Assembly: GCA_004297225.1 (NCBI GenBank)
Contig: SCUI01000004.1
Coordinates: 164,724-228,723, forward strand
DNA length: 64,000 nt
Direction: 5' to 3'
Source: Lysobacteraceae bacterium
GTDB taxonomy: Bacteria > Pseudomonadota > Gammaproteobacteria > Xanthomonadales > Xanthomonadaceae
Shown in pieces: positions 33,297 to 43,212 of this stretch (the first letter of the stretch is position 1; the number at the start of each line of letters is the position of its first letter). The translations under genes and the position numbers were made by a program. The notes under the pieces were generated by a model. It was not told the origin of the DNA. It was given only the letters and a program-made list of their open reading frames with translations, and did not search any database.

Positions 33297-36200
33297 GTGC
33301 ACCAGCCTTCCGCAGAGCCGCGCTCGTCCAGCCTGGTCGAATTCTCCACCCGTCGCCGCGTCACCGTGGCGATGGCGACCATCACCTTCCTGTTGTTCGG
33401 CCTGATCGCGCTGCAGAGCCTGAAGGTCAACCTGCTGCCCGACCTGAGCTATCCGACGCTGACCGTGCGCACCGAGTACACCGGCGCCGCGCCCTCGGAG
33501 ATCGAGACGCTCATCACCGAGCCGGTGGAGGAAGCCGTCGGCGTGGTCAAGGGACTGCGCAAGCTGAAGTCGGTCTCGCGCACCGGGCAGAGCGACGTCG
33601 TGCTCGAGTTCGCCTGGGGCACGGACATGGACAAGGCCAGCCTCGAGGTGCGCGACAAGATGGAGGCGCTGTCGCTGCCGTTGGAGGCGGAGCAGCCGGT
33701 GTTGTTGCGCTTCAATCCCTCGACCGCGCCGATCATGCGCCTGGTGCTTTCGGCCAAGGGCGCCAGCGGCGCCGCCGGGCAGGAATCGCTCGGCGAGCTG
33801 ACGCGACTGCGGCGGTACGCCGACGAGGACCTGAAGAAAAAGCTGGAGCCAGTCGAGGGTGTCGCCGCGGTCAAGGTCGGCGGTGGCCTGGAGGACGAAA
33901 TCCAGGTCGCGATCGACCAGCAGAAGCTGGCGCAGCTGGGCGTCTCCATCGACACCGTGATCCAGCGCCTGCAGCAGGAGAACATCAACATTTCCGGTGG
34001 CCGGCTCGAGGAAGGCTCGCGCCGCTACCTGGTGCGCACCGTCAACCAGTTCGCCAGCGTCGACGAGATCCGCGAGATGCTGGTCACCACCCAGACCGTC
34101 GGCAGCGGCGCCGACAGCGCCGCCGAGGAAGTCGCGCGCGTCGCCGCAGCCTCGGGCGATGCCGCGGTGATGGCCGCGGCGATGGGCGCCAGCAGCGGCG
34201 GCAGTTCGGCGCCGGCCAACGGCATGCCGGTGCGGTTGAAGGATGTCGCGACGATCACCCAGGGCTACAAGGAGCGCGAGGCGATCATCCGCCTCGGCGG
34301 CCACGAGGCGGTGGAACTGGCGATCTACAAGGAAGGCGACGCCAACACCGTGGCCACGGCCGATGCGATCGAGGCGCAGCTCGCTTCGATCCGCGAGCAC
34401 GTGCCGGCCGACGTCGAGCTGACCGTGGTCGAGGACCAGTCGCAGTTCATCCGCCACGCGATCAGCGACGTCAAGATCGACGCGGTCATCGGCGGCCTGC
34501 TGGCGATCCTGGTGATCTTCCTGTTCCTGCGCGACGGCTGGAGCACGTTCGTGGTGTCGCTGTCGCTGCCGGTCTCGATCATCACCACGTTCTTCTTCAT
34601 GGACCAGCTCGACCTGAGCCTCAACGTGATGTCGCTCGGCGGCCTGGCACTGGCCACCGGCCTGGTGGTGGACGACTCGATCGTGGTGCTGGAGTCGATC
34701 GCCAAGGCGCGCGAACGCGGGCTGGGGATCGTCCAGGCCGCGGTCGCCGGCACCCGCGAGGTGAGCATGGCGGTGGTCGCATCGACCCTGACCACGATCG
34801 CGGTGTTCCTGCCGCTGGTGTTCGTCGAGGGCATCGCCGGGCAGCTGTTCCGCGACCAGGCGCTGACCGTGGCGATCGCGATCGCGGTATCGCTGCTGGT
34901 GTCGATGACCCTGATCCCGATGCTGTCCTCGCTCAAGGGCAAGGCGCCGATGGCGTTCCCGGAAGAAGCGCCGCATCCGCGCTGGGAGCCGCGGCGTCGC
35001 TGGCAGCAGCCGGTGGCGATGGGCGGCCGCGGCATCGGCGCCGCGGTCCGTGGCCTGGTGTTCGGCGTCGCCTGGCTGGTGGTGCGCGCATGGCGCGGCC
35101 TGGTGGCGGTGGTCGGCCCGGTGATGCGCAAGGCCAGCGACCTGGCGATGGCGCCCTATGCGCGCGCCGAGCGTGCCTACCTGCGGATCCTGCCGGCCGC
35201 GCTCGAGCGCCCCTCGCGGGTGCTGGGCGTCGCCGCGGGGGCGTTCGTGCTGACCTTGCTGGTGGTGCCGCTGCTGGGCGCCGACCTGATCCCGCAGCTG
35301 GCGCAGGACCGCTTCGAGATGACGGTGAAGCTGCCGCCGGGAACGCCGCTGCGCGATACCGACGCCGTGGTGCGGCACCTGCAGGAAGGCAACGACAAGG
35401 ACCCGCGGGTCCAGGCGCTGTATGGCGTCAGTGGCACCGGCACGCGGCTGGATGCGAGCCCGACCGAGAGCGGCGAGAACATCGCCAAGCTCACCGTGGT
35501 GATGAAGGACGGCGGCAACGAGAAGGTCGAGGCCGCGCTCACCGAGCAATTGCGCGGATCGATGGTCGGGCAGGCCGGCGCGCAGGTGGATTTCAGCCGG
35601 CCGGAACTGTTCAGCCTGTCCACGCCGCTGGAGATCGAACTCAGCGGGCAGGACCTGGAATCGATCGAGGCGGCGGGCCGCAAGCTGGCCGGGTTGCTGC
35701 GCGGCAACCCGCATTACGCCGATGTCACCTCCACCGTCGAGCAGGGATTCCCCGAAGTGCAGGTGCGCTTCGACCAGGAACGCGCCGCGGCGCTGGGCAT
35801 GACCACCCGCCAGGTGGCCGACGTGGTGGTGAAGAAGGTCCGCGGCGAGGTGGCCACGCGCTATTCGTTCCGCGACCGCAAGATCGACGTGCTGGTGCGC
35901 GTGGACGAAAGCGAACGCGCCTCGATCGACGACATCCGCAACCTGATCGTCAATCCGGGCAGCAACCGGCCGGTGCGCCTGTCGGCGGTGGCCGACGTGG
36001 TGCCGGGGATCGGCCCCAGCGAGATCCACCGCGCCGACCAGGTGCGGGTGGCCGTGGTCTCGGCGAACCTGCGCGACATCGACCTCGGCACCGCCGTGGA
36101 GGAAGTGCGCACGATGGTGGCCGACGATCCGCTGGGCGCCGGCATCGGCATGCACATCGGCGGCCAGGGCGAGGAACTTGCCAGCTCGGTGAAGTCGCTG

Positions 36201-36800
36201 CTGTTCGCCTTCGGCCTGGCGGTGTTCCTGGTCTACCTGGTGATGGCCTCGCAGTTCGAGTCGCTGCTGCATCCGTTCGTGATCCTGTTCACCATCCCGC
36301 TGGCGCTGGTCGGCGCGGTGCTGGCGCTGCTGCTCACCCGTTCGCCGGTGTCGGTGGTGGTGTTCATCGGCCTGATCCTGCTGGTCGGGCTGGTGGTCAA
36401 GAACGCGATCATCCTGGTGGACAAGGTCAACCAGTTGCGCGAGGCCGGCGTGGCCAAGCGCCAGGCGCTGGTGGAAGGCGCGCGCTCGCGCCTGCGGCCG
36501 ATCATCATGACCACGCTGTGCACGCTGTTCGGCTTCCTGCCGCTGGCGATCGCGGTGGGCGAGGGCGCCGAAGTGCGTTCGCCGATGGCCATCACCGTCA
36601 TCGGCGGCCTGCTGGTGTCCACGCTGCTGACGCTGGTGGTGATCCCGGTGGTCTACGACCTGCTGGACCGGCGCGCGGACGAGTACTACGCCGAGCGCGC
36701 GCGCCGGGCACGGCAGGACTCCGCGGCCGCGGCCGAGTTGATCGGCCATGACCAGGATCCGCTGGCCGATGGCGGCGCGCAGTCCGGGGGCCGCGCATGA
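33297..36800 (+). CDS. RND efflux transporter permease, first of a pair
   Basis: 1167 residues from GTG 33297, about 130 longer than AcrB-type pumps. Twelve helices and two periplasmic loops are recognisable: N-terminal RRRVTVAMATITFLLFGLIA, relay aspartates in GLVVDDSIVVLESIAKARER, and MTTLCTLFGFLPLA near the end. Two insertions stand out: an Ala/Gly/Ser-rich stretch at about 262-312 in the first periplasmic loop and a Trp/Arg-rich hydrophobic segment at about 551-620 between the two halves. Substrate unknown. Its last codons overlap the next pump gene (ATGA). Confidence 0.92.
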   Translation: MHQPSAEPRSSSLVEFSTRRRVTVAMATITFLLFGLIALQSLKVNLLPDLSYPTLTVRTEYTGAAPSEIETLITEPVEEAVGVVKGLRKLKSVSRTGQSDVVLEFAWGTDMDKASLEVRDKMEALSLPLEAEQPVLLRFNPSTAPIMRLVLSAKGASGAAGQESLGELTRLRRYADEDLKKKLEPVEGVAAVKVGGGLEDEIQVAIDQQKLAQLGVSIDTVIQRLQQENINISGGRLEEGSRRYLVRTVNQFASVDEIREMLVTTQTVGSGADSAAEEVARVAAASGDAAVMAAAMGASSGGSSAPANGMPVRLKDVATITQGYKEREAIIRLGGHEAVELAIYKEGDANTVATADAIEAQLASIREHVPADVELTVVEDQSQFIRHAISDVKIDAVIGGLLAILVIFLFLRDGWSTFVVSLSLPVSIITTFFFMDQLDLSLNVMSLGGLALATGLVVDDSIVVLESIAKARERGLGIVQAAVAGTREVSMAVVASTLTTIAVFLPLVFVEGIAGQLFRDQALTVAIAIAVSLLVSMTLIPMLSSLKGKAPMAFPEEAPHPRWEPRRRWQQPVAMGGRGIGAAVRGLVFGVAWLVVRAWRGLVAVVGPVMRKASDLAMAPYARAERAYLRILPAALERPSRVLGVAAGAFVLTLLVVPLLGADLIPQLAQDRFEMTVKLPPGTPLRDTDAVVRHLQEGNDKDPRVQALYGVSGTGTRLDASPTESGENIAKLTVVMKDGGNEKVEAALTEQLRGSMVGQAGAQVDFSRPELFSLSTPLEIELSGQDLESIEAAGRKLAGLLRGNPHYADVTSTVEQGFPEVQVRFDQERAAALGMTTRQVADVVVKKVRGEVATRYSFRDRKIDVLVRVDESERASIDDIRNLIVNPGSNRPVRLSAVADVVPGIGPSEIHRADQVRVAVVSANLRDIDLGTAVEEVRTMVADDPLGAGIGMHIGGQGEELASSVKSLLFAFGLAVFLVYLVMASQFESLLHPFVILFTIPLALVGAVLALLLTRSPVSVVVFIGLILLVGLVVKNAIILVDKVNQLREAGVAKRQALVEGARSRLRPIIMTTLCTLFGFLPLAIAVGEGAEVRSPMAITVIGGLLVSTLLTLVVIPVVYDLLDRRADEYYAERARRARQDSAAAAELIGHDQDPLADGGAQSGGRA

Positions 36801-39800
36801 GCATCGCCGAGCTCAGCATCCGGCGCCCGGTCACGACCATCATGCTGTTCGTGTCGATGGTCGTGGTCGGGTTGATCGCGGCGGTGCGCCTGCCGCTGGA
36901 GTCGATGCCCGACGTCTCGGCGCCCTTCATCTACGTGCACCTGCCGTATTCCGGCTCCACGCCCGAGGAGGTCGAGCGCACGATCCTGCGCCCGGCCGAG
37001 GAGGCGTTGTCCACGCTCACCGACATCAAGAGCATGCAGGGCAACGCCACCGCCGAATCGGCCGGCGTCTTCATCCTGTTCTCGGACTGGGAGCGCGACA
37101 CCGAGATTGCCGCGGCCGAGGCCCGCGAGCGGATCGACGCGATCCGAGACGAGTTGCCGGACGACTTCCAGCGCTACTTCGTCTACAAGTGGTCGACCTC
37201 CGACGACCCCGCGATCAGCCTGCGCCTGACCAGCGCCACGCTGGACCTGACCCGCGAGTACGACCGCATCGAGCGCACCTACAAGCGCAGGCTCGAGCGG
37301 ATCCCGGGCGTGGCCAAGGTCGACGTGGAGGGCGCGCCGCAGAACGAGGTCGAGATCGCGATCGATCCCGACCGGCTAACCGCCACGGGACTCGGCCTCA
37401 ACGACCTGACCCAGCGGCTGCGCGCGATCAACTTTTCGGTCTCGGCCGGGCAGATCGACGCCGGGGGCCAGCGCCTTCGGGTGCAGCCGGTCGGCGAGCT
37501 GCAGGACCTGCAGCAGTTGCGCGACCTGGTGGTCGCCGACGGCGTGCGCCTGGCCGACATCGCCGAAGTCAGGCTCAAGCCCGAGCGCATGGACTACGGC
37601 CGCCGGGTCGACGGCAATCCCTCGGTCGGCATCGACGTGTTCAAGGAGCGCGACGCCAACCTGGTCGCGGTCTCGCGCGCGGTGCTGGCGGAGGTCGACG
37701 CGATCCGCGCCGAACAGGGCGACGACGGCATCACCGTCGACGTGCGCTACGACCAGGGCGAAAGCGTGATCAGCTCCCTGCTCAGCCTCGCCGAGGCCGG
37801 CGCCATCGGCCTGTTGCTGTCGATCGCGGTGCTGTTCTTCTTCCTGCGCCACTGGCCGTCGACCCTGATGGTGACGCTGGCGATCCCGATCTGCTTCATC
37901 ATGACCCTGGGCTTCATGTACTTCGCCGGGGTCACGCTCAACATCCTGACGATGATGGGCCTGCTGCTGGCCATCGGCATGCTGGTGGACAACGCGGTGG
38001 TGGTGGTCGAGAGCATCTACCAGGAGCGCGAGCGCATGCCGGGGAAGCCACGGCTCGCTTCCATCCTCGGCACCCGCCACGTCGCCATCGCGCTGTCGGC
38101 CGGCACGCTGTGCCACTGCATCGTGTTCGTGCCGAACCTGTTCGGCGCCCGCAACATGCTGTCCATCTACATGGGCCAGATCGCGATCACGATCTGCGTT
38201 TCGCTGCTGGCCTCCTGGCTGGTGGCGGTGAGCCTGATCCCGATGCTGTCGGCGAAGATGAAGACGCCACCGGCGGTGCAGGACAAGGGCGGGATGATCC
38301 GCCGCCTGCAGGATCGCTACGCCGCGTTCCTGCGCTGGACGCTGGAGCACCGCGGCGCCAGCGTGCTCGGCATCCTGGTGATCGTCGCGGTGAGCTTCGT
38401 GCCGGCCACGCTGACCAAGACCAACATGTTCGGTGGCGAGGACATCGGCGAGATCGACGTCTTCTACCAGTGGCAGGGCGCCTACACCAAGGAGCAGATG
38501 TCCGACGAGGTCGCGCGCGTCGAGGCCTACGTGGACCGGCATCGCAAGGAGTGGGGTGTCAAGCAGGTCTACTCGCGCTACAGCGAACAGGGATGGGCGC
38601 GCACGTCGGTGGAACTCGAGACCAGGGATCCGGGGCTGGCGAACGAAGTCACCGAGAAGATGCGCGAGGGCCTGCCGAAGTCGGCGCTTGCGAAGATCGG
38701 CATCGGCGGGCCGGGCGGCCCGGGCGGTGGCGGCGGCATGGACGCCAGCAAGGTGGAGGTGCGCCTGGTGGGCGATTCGACCGCGACGCTGTCCGAGCTG
38801 GCCGACGACATCGTGCCGATGCTCTCGCGTCGCAAGGAACTGCGCGATGTCCGCGTGGACACCGGCGACCGCAACAGCGAGCTGGCGGTGCGGGTGGACC
38901 GCGAGCGCGCGGCCGCGTTCGGCTTCAGCGCGCAGGAAGTGGCCAGCTTCGTCGGCCTGGCGCTGCGCGGCGCACCGCTGCGCGAATTCCGCCGCGGCGA
39001 GACCGAGGTGCCGGTCTGGGTGCGTTTCGCCGGCGCCGACGACTTCGGCACCGAGGACCTGGCCAGCTTCACCGTGCGTGCCAGCGACGGTCGCAGCGTG
39101 CCGCTGTTGGCGATGGTCGACGTCGAGCAGCGGCCGGCCGCCTCGCAGATCGAGCGCACCAACCGGCAGACCACGCTGACCATCACCGCCAACCTCGCGC
39201 CGAAGGTGACGATGCCCGATGGCCGCAAGGCGATCAGCGAGACCCTGGATGGCGTGGCCTTCCCCGCCGGCTATTCGTACACGTTCGAGGACCTGGAGTT
39301 CATGAGCGACGAGGAAGCGCTCGGCCAGATGTTCTTCAACCTGGCGATCGCGCTGGTGATGATCTACGTGGTGATGGCGGCGGTGTTCGAGTCGCTGCTG
39401 TTCCCGTCGGCGATCATGAGCGGCGTTGTGTTCTCGATCTTCGGCGTCTACTGGCTGTTCTGGCTGACCGGCACCGAGTTCAACATCATGGCCTTCATCG
39501 GCATCCTGGTGCTGATGGGCGTGGTGGTGAACAACGGCATCGTGATGCTGGAGCACATCAACAACCTGCGCCGCCGCGGCATGGCGCGCGTGGATGCGCT
39601 GGTGGAGGGCAGCCGCGAGCGGCTGCGGCCGATCCTGATGACGATGGGCACGGCGATCCTGGCGATGGTGCCGATCGCGATCAGCGACACCGCGGCGGGC
39701 GGCGACGGCCCGGCCTATTTCCCGATGGCGCGCGCGATCGCCGGCGGCCTGGCGTTCTCCACGGTGGTCAGCCTGCTGTTCCTGCCGACCATCTACGCCA

Positions 39801-39889
39801 TCCTCGACGACACCAGCACCGGCATGTCCCGCATCCTCCGCCGCGCCCGCGGGGTTCCCGTGGTGAAACCGGAGATCGTGGCGACCTGA
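36797..39889 (+). CDS. RND efflux transporter permease, second of a pair
   Basis: 1030 residues, normal RND length, overlapping the first pump gene by four bases. Relay residues appear as MLVDNAVVVVESIYQERERM: one Asp followed by Asn instead of the usual Asp-Asp. A Gly-rich linker lies at about 635-650. With one adaptor for two distinct pumps, the layout recalls MdtABC, where MdtB and MdtC form a mixed trimer and only one drives proton transfer. The Asp-Asn change would fit a non-driving subunit, though many HAE1-family pumps also carry variants here. Followed by repeat copy B. Confidence 0.92.
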   Translation: MSIAELSIRRPVTTIMLFVSMVVVGLIAAVRLPLESMPDVSAPFIYVHLPYSGSTPEEVERTILRPAEEALSTLTDIKSMQGNATAESAGVFILFSDWERDTEIAAAEARERIDAIRDELPDDFQRYFVYKWSTSDDPAISLRLTSATLDLTREYDRIERTYKRRLERIPGVAKVDVEGAPQNEVEIAIDPDRLTATGLGLNDLTQRLRAINFSVSAGQIDAGGQRLRVQPVGELQDLQQLRDLVVADGVRLADIAEVRLKPERMDYGRRVDGNPSVGIDVFKERDANLVAVSRAVLAEVDAIRAEQGDDGITVDVRYDQGESVISSLLSLAEAGAIGLLLSIAVLFFFLRHWPSTLMVTLAIPICFIMTLGFMYFAGVTLNILTMMGLLLAIGMLVDNAVVVVESIYQERERMPGKPRLASILGTRHVAIALSAGTLCHCIVFVPNLFGARNMLSIYMGQIAITICVSLLASWLVAVSLIPMLSAKMKTPPAVQDKGGMIRRLQDRYAAFLRWTLEHRGASVLGILVIVAVSFVPATLTKTNMFGGEDIGEIDVFYQWQGAYTKEQMSDEVARVEAYVDRHRKEWGVKQVYSRYSEQGWARTSVELETRDPGLANEVTEKMREGLPKSALAKIGIGGPGGPGGGGGMDASKVEVRLVGDSTATLSELADDIVPMLSRRKELRDVRVDTGDRNSELAVRVDRERAAAFGFSAQEVASFVGLALRGAPLREFRRGETEVPVWVRFAGADDFGTEDLASFTVRASDGRSVPLLAMVDVEQRPAASQIERTNRQTTLTITANLAPKVTMPDGRKAISETLDGVAFPAGYSYTFEDLEFMSDEEALGQMFFNLAIALVMIYVVMAAVFESLLFPSAIMSGVVFSIFGVYWLFWLTGTEFNIMAFIGILVLMGVVVNNGIVMLEHINNLRRRGMARVDALVEGSRERLRPILMTMGTAILAMVPIAISDTAAGGDGPAYFPMARAIAGGLAFSTVVSLLFLPTIYAILDDTSTGMSRILRRARGVPVVKPEIVAT

Positions 39890-39898
39890 CGGATTCCA

Positions 39899-40045
39899 TT
39901 TTGACGCGGATCAGATCTGATCAAGAGGGATAAGAGCGGATCAAGAAGATAGTGGGTTCATGGCTGGCTGGCGGGTTCGCCGTGAAACCATTGCGGGATT
40001 TGATCCGCGTTGATCGTTTCTGATCGGATTTGATCCGCGTCAAAA
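39899..40045. repeat. GCGGATCAA inverted-repeat element, copy B
   Basis: Outer arms TTTTGACGCGGATCA (39899-39913) and TGATCCGCGTCAAAA (40031-40045), perfectly complementary. Further GATCA/TGATC units lie within. The core (39953-39990) has a hairpin with GGTTCATGGC on one side and GCCGTGAAACC on the other and resembles the core of copy C on the opposite strand. It fills the gap between the convergent RND and TraB-family genes. Confidence 0.85.
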
Positions 40046-40059
40046 AGAATGTCGCACCA

Positions 40060-41289
40060 TCAGCCGAAGAGGGCGCGGAGGAGCTTGGCGCCGCCTAGCC
40101 AGACGCCGATGGCGGTGCCCAGGCTGGTGAGGAAGAAGTTGAGCAGGACGCGGGCGACGCGGTTGCGCCACCAGCCCTTGAGGGTGGCGACGTCGTCGCG
40201 CAGCGACAGGAAGTCGCCATAGGTCGGCTTGCGCACCCAGGCTTCGACCAGGGCGCTGATCGTGCCCGAGGCCAGCGCCGGGTGCAGCGGCGTCACCGGC
40301 GAGGCGACGAAGGCGGCCAGGATGCTCAGCGGATGGCCGCCGGCCGCCGCGCAACCGATCGCGCCGAGCGCGCCGGTGAGCAGGACCCAGTACAGCATCA
40401 GCTCCGCGGCGACATCGATGCCGCCCTGCCAGAAGCCCCAGGCGAAGCCGCCGAGCACGAACACCGCGAGCAGCATCGTGAACCAGGGGAATGACGACTT
40501 CTCTTCCAGCGCTTCCAGGTCCGCACGCACGATCGCCGGGGCGACGTCGTCTTCGCGCAGGTGCCGCGCCAGGCCGGAGAGGTGGCCGGCGCCGACGATC
40601 GCGAGCACCTCGCGGGCGTCACCGCCCGGCAGCGCCAGCTCGCGCAGGTTCGCCGCCATGTAGCGGTCGCGCTCGGCGATCACCGCGGCGTACAGCGCGG
40701 GGTTCTCGCCGGCGAACTCGCCGAAGCTGGCTTCCAGCAGGTCGCCCTGCTTGAGCTTCTCGATCTCGTCCTCGCCGATCTTCTCGTCCACGAACAGCGC
40801 GCCCACCAGGCCGGCGACCAGCTTCGCGCGGCCCCACCAGCCCAGGCGCTGCGAGGCGCGCTTGAAGGTCAGGCCGACATCGCGATCGATCAGCTTCAGC
40901 GACAGGCCACGCGCCTGCGCCTGCTGCGCGGCGGCCTTGAGTTCGGCGCCAGGTTCGATGCCCAGCTGCTCGGCGAGCCGGCGCTGGTAGGCGGCCAGGC
41001 CGAGGTTGGCGGCGAACAGCGCGGTCTTGCCTTCGCGCAGCACCTTGACCAGGTCCAGCCGCGCCAGCGCGTCGGGATCGGTGAGCGACTGCAGGCGGTG
41101 CGGATCCAGTTCGACCGCGATGGTGTCGTAGGCGCCGGTATCGATCGCGGCGAGCACCGCGTCGACGCTCGCCTTCGACACGTGCGCGGTGCCGAGCAGG
41201 GTGTAGCGGACGCCGTCGCGTTCGACGAGGGCGGTGGGTTGCGCGTCCGGGCCCTGCGCGATGGCGGCCGCCGCGGCGGCGTCAGTCAC
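40060..41289 (-). CDS. TraB/PrgY-family membrane protein
   Basis: 409 residues from GTG 41289. An N-terminal TraB domain has YTLLGTAHVSKASV and AVELDPHRLQSL, and VLAIVGAGHLSGLARHL; the C-terminal half has three or four membrane helices (FTMLLAVFVLGGFAWGFW, LMLYWVLLTGALGAIG, LLNFFLTSLGTAIGVWL). Family members are linked to pheromone inhibition in Enterococcus and to metal-dependent peptidase-like Tiki proteins, but the function in proteobacteria is unknown. Its start overlaps the aguB stop by eight bases, so it is part of the putrescine operon. Confidence 0.85.
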   Translation of the reverse strand: MTDAAAAAAIAQGPDAQPTALVERDGVRYTLLGTAHVSKASVDAVLAAIDTGAYDTIAVELDPHRLQSLTDPDALARLDLVKVLREGKTALFAANLGLAAYQRRLAEQLGIEPGAELKAAAQQAQARGLSLKLIDRDVGLTFKRASQRLGWWGRAKLVAGLVGALFVDEKIGEDEIEKLKQGDLLEASFGEFAGENPALYAAVIAERDRYMAANLRELALPGGDAREVLAIVGAGHLSGLARHLREDDVAPAIVRADLEALEEKSSFPWFTMLLAVFVLGGFAWGFWQGGIDVAAELMLYWVLLTGALGAIGCAAAGGHPLSILAAFVASPVTPLHPALASGTISALVEAWVRKPTYGDFLSLRDDVATLKGWWRNRVARVLLNFFLTSLGTAIGVWLGGAKLLRALFG

Positions 41290-42169
41290 GGTAGCGCTTC
41301 AGCAGGTCGCCGTAGGCGTCGATGCGGCGGTCGCGCAGGAACGGCCAGATCCGGCGCACGTCCTCGCTGCGGCGCAGGTCGACCTCTGCCATCAGCAATT
41401 CGGGCGCGTCGATCCCGGCCTCGGCGAGGAACTCGCCCTGCGGGCCGAGCACGTGGCTCGAGCCCCAGAAATCGATGCCGGCCCGGCCCACCGGCGACGG
41501 CTCGTGGCCGGTCCGGTTGCACGACAGCACGGGGATGCCGTTGGCGACCGCATGGCCGCGGTGGCTGAGGATCCAGGCGTTGCGCTGGCGGTCCTTCTCG
41601 GCCTGGTCGTCGCCGGGGTCCCAGCCGATCGCGGTCGGGTAGAGCAGCAGTTCCGCGCCGGCCAGCGCCATCAGCCGCGCGCCTTCCGGATACCACTGGT
41701 CCCAGCACACCAGCACGCCCAGGCGGCCGACGGACGTGTCGACCGGATGGAAGCCGAGGTCGCCGGGGGTGAAGTAGAACTTCTCGTTGAAGCCCGGATC
41801 GTCGGGGATGTGCATCTTGCGGTACTTGCCGGCGAGCGAGCCGTCGCGTTCCAGCACCACCGCGGTGTTGTGGTACAGGCCGGCGCCGCGGCGCTCGAAC
41901 AGGGAGCCGACGATGACCACGCCATGGCGTTTGGCCAGGGCACCCAGGCGCTCGGTGCTCGGACCCGGGATCGGCTCGGCCAGGTCGAATTCGCAAACGT
42001 CCTGGTGCTGGCAGAAGTAGGCGCCGTTGTGCAGTTCCTGCAACAGCACCAGCCTGGCGCCCTGCGCCGCGGCCTCGGCCACGCGCTGTTCGATCACCGC
42101 CAAGTTGGCTTCGGCGCTGCCGTGGTTGCGTTCCTGCACCAGCGCGACCGGCAAGAGCTTCTTGTTCAT
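41282..42169 (-). CDS. aguB: N-carbamoylputrescine amidase
   Basis: 295 residues from ATG 42169, overlapping the aguA stop (ATGA). Nitrilase-family triad: Glu in LVLLQELHNGAYF, Lys in KYRKMHIPDDPGFNEKFYF and Cys in LGVLVCWDQWYPE. It hydrolyses N-carbamoylputrescine to putrescine, CO2 and ammonia after AguA. The FNEKFYFTPGD segment is diagnostic for AguB. Upstream frame to 42208 lies in aguA and is rejected. Confidence 0.95.
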   Translation of the reverse strand: MNKKLLPVALVQERNHGSAEANLAVIEQRVAEAAAQGARLVLLQELHNGAYFCQHQDVCEFDLAEPIPGPSTERLGALAKRHGVVIVGSLFERRGAGLYHNTAVVLERDGSLAGKYRKMHIPDDPGFNEKFYFTPGDLGFHPVDTSVGRLGVLVCWDQWYPEGARLMALAGAELLLYPTAIGWDPGDDQAEKDRQRNAWILSHRGHAVANGIPVLSCNRTGHEPSPVGRAGIDFWGSSHVLGPQGEFLAEAGIDAPELLMAEVDLRRSEDVRRIWPFLRDRRIDAYGDLLKRYRD

Positions 42170-43212
42170 TCCGCCATTATCCCCGCCGGCAACTGCATGG
42201 TCAGGCAATGCAGGCTGCCGTTCTGCCAGATCAGCGGGCGGCAGGGCACCTGGACGATCTCGCGGCCCGGGAAGGCATTGGCCAGGACCGCCGCGGCGGG
42301 ATCGTCGGCGGGGTCGCCGTAGGCCGGCACCAGCACCGCGCCGTTGACGATGAGGAAATTGGCGTAGCTCGCCGCCAGGCGCCGGTCGCCGTCCGGATCA
42401 TGGATGGGTCGTGGCCAGGGCAGCGGGAACAGCCGGTAGGGCTGGCCGTCGGCGGTGCGCAGGGCCGCGATTTCCTCGGCCATCGCGCGAAGTTCGGCGT
42501 AGTGGCTGTCGGCCGGGTCGTCGCAGGCCTGGAACACGATCGCGTCGACCGCGGCGAAGCGGGCGAGGGTATCGACGTGGGCGTCGGTGTCGTCGCCCTC
42601 CAGGTAGCCGTGGTGCAGCCAGAGCACGCGATCCTGGTGCAGCCAGTCGGCCAGCTGGCGGCCGATGGTTTCCGGATCGCTGTCCGGGTGGCGCTCGCCA
42701 AGGCAGCGCCAGGTGCTCAGCAGCGTGCCTTGACCATCCGTGTCGATGGCGCCGCCCTCCAAAGCAAAATCAATGTTTTGCGTAACAGAGTTCGAGAAGA
42801 TTCCCATCCCGGAAAGGCGCTCGACCAACTGGTCGTCATCGCCGGCCTCGAACTTGCCGCCCCAGCCGGTGAAGCGGAAGTCGAGCAGGCGCGCAGGGGC
42901 GGCACCGGCGGCAAGCAGGGTGATCGGCCCGGTATCGCGCAGCCAGGTGTCGTCGTACGGCACGATCGCCAGGCGCACGCGCGCCATGTCGACCCGCGCC
43001 GCGGACAGCCGGGCACGGGCATGGTCCTCGATGTCGCCGTCGCCCACGCACACCACCACCGGTTCGAAGCGGGTGATGGCGGCGACCAGCGCGACGAAGG
43101 TCTCCTCGACCGCGTCCAGGCGCTCGGCCCAGTCGGTGCCGGCATGCGGCCACGCGAGGAGGACGGCGGACTGGGGTTCCCATTCCGCCGGAAAGCGCAA
43201 CGGCTCGGTCAT
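42166..43212 (-). CDS. aguA: Agmatine deiminase
   Basis: 348 residues from ATG 43212, which overlaps the stop of the upstream small gene. It converts agmatine to N-carbamoylputrescine. Motifs: FPAEWEPQSAVLLAWPHAGTDW at the N-terminus (shown in two parts: FPAEWEPQSAVLL and AWPHAGTDW), DDTWLRDTGPI, LEGGAIDTDGQG, LWLHHGYLEGDDTDAHVD and the nucleophile Cys in GSLHCLTMQLP. The terminal motif is SLHC where most have NIHC. Works with aguB to make putrescine from arginine-derived agmatine. Confidence 0.94.
   Translation of the reverse strand: MTEPLRFPAEWEPQSAVLLAWPHAGTDWAERLDAVEETFVALVAAITRFEPVVVCVGDGDIEDHARARLSAARVDMARVRLAIVPYDDTWLRDTGPITLLAAGAAPARLLDFRFTGWGGKFEAGDDDQLVERLSGMGIFSNSVTQNIDFALEGGAIDTDGQGTLLSTWRCLGERHPDSDPETIGRQLADWLHQDRVLWLHHGYLEGDDTDAHVDTLARFAAVDAIVFQACDDPADSHYAELRAMAEEIAALRTADGQPYRLFPLPWPRPIHDPDGDRRLAASYANFLIVNGAVLVPAYGDPADDPAAAVLANAFPGREIVQVPCRPLIWQNGSLHCLTMQLPAGIMAE

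Noticed and set aside
31809-36749. A 1646-codon open frame on the minus strand, antisense to the RND genes
   Set aside because: His/Arg/Gln-rich composition typical of antisense shadows in GC-rich DNA, no domain, and it overlies well-supported genes.
36797-39889. Loss of function of the second RND pump because of the Asp-Asn relay motif
   Set aside because: Variation at the second relay position is seen in working HAE1-family pumps and in mixed complexes, so inactivity cannot be claimed from this alone.
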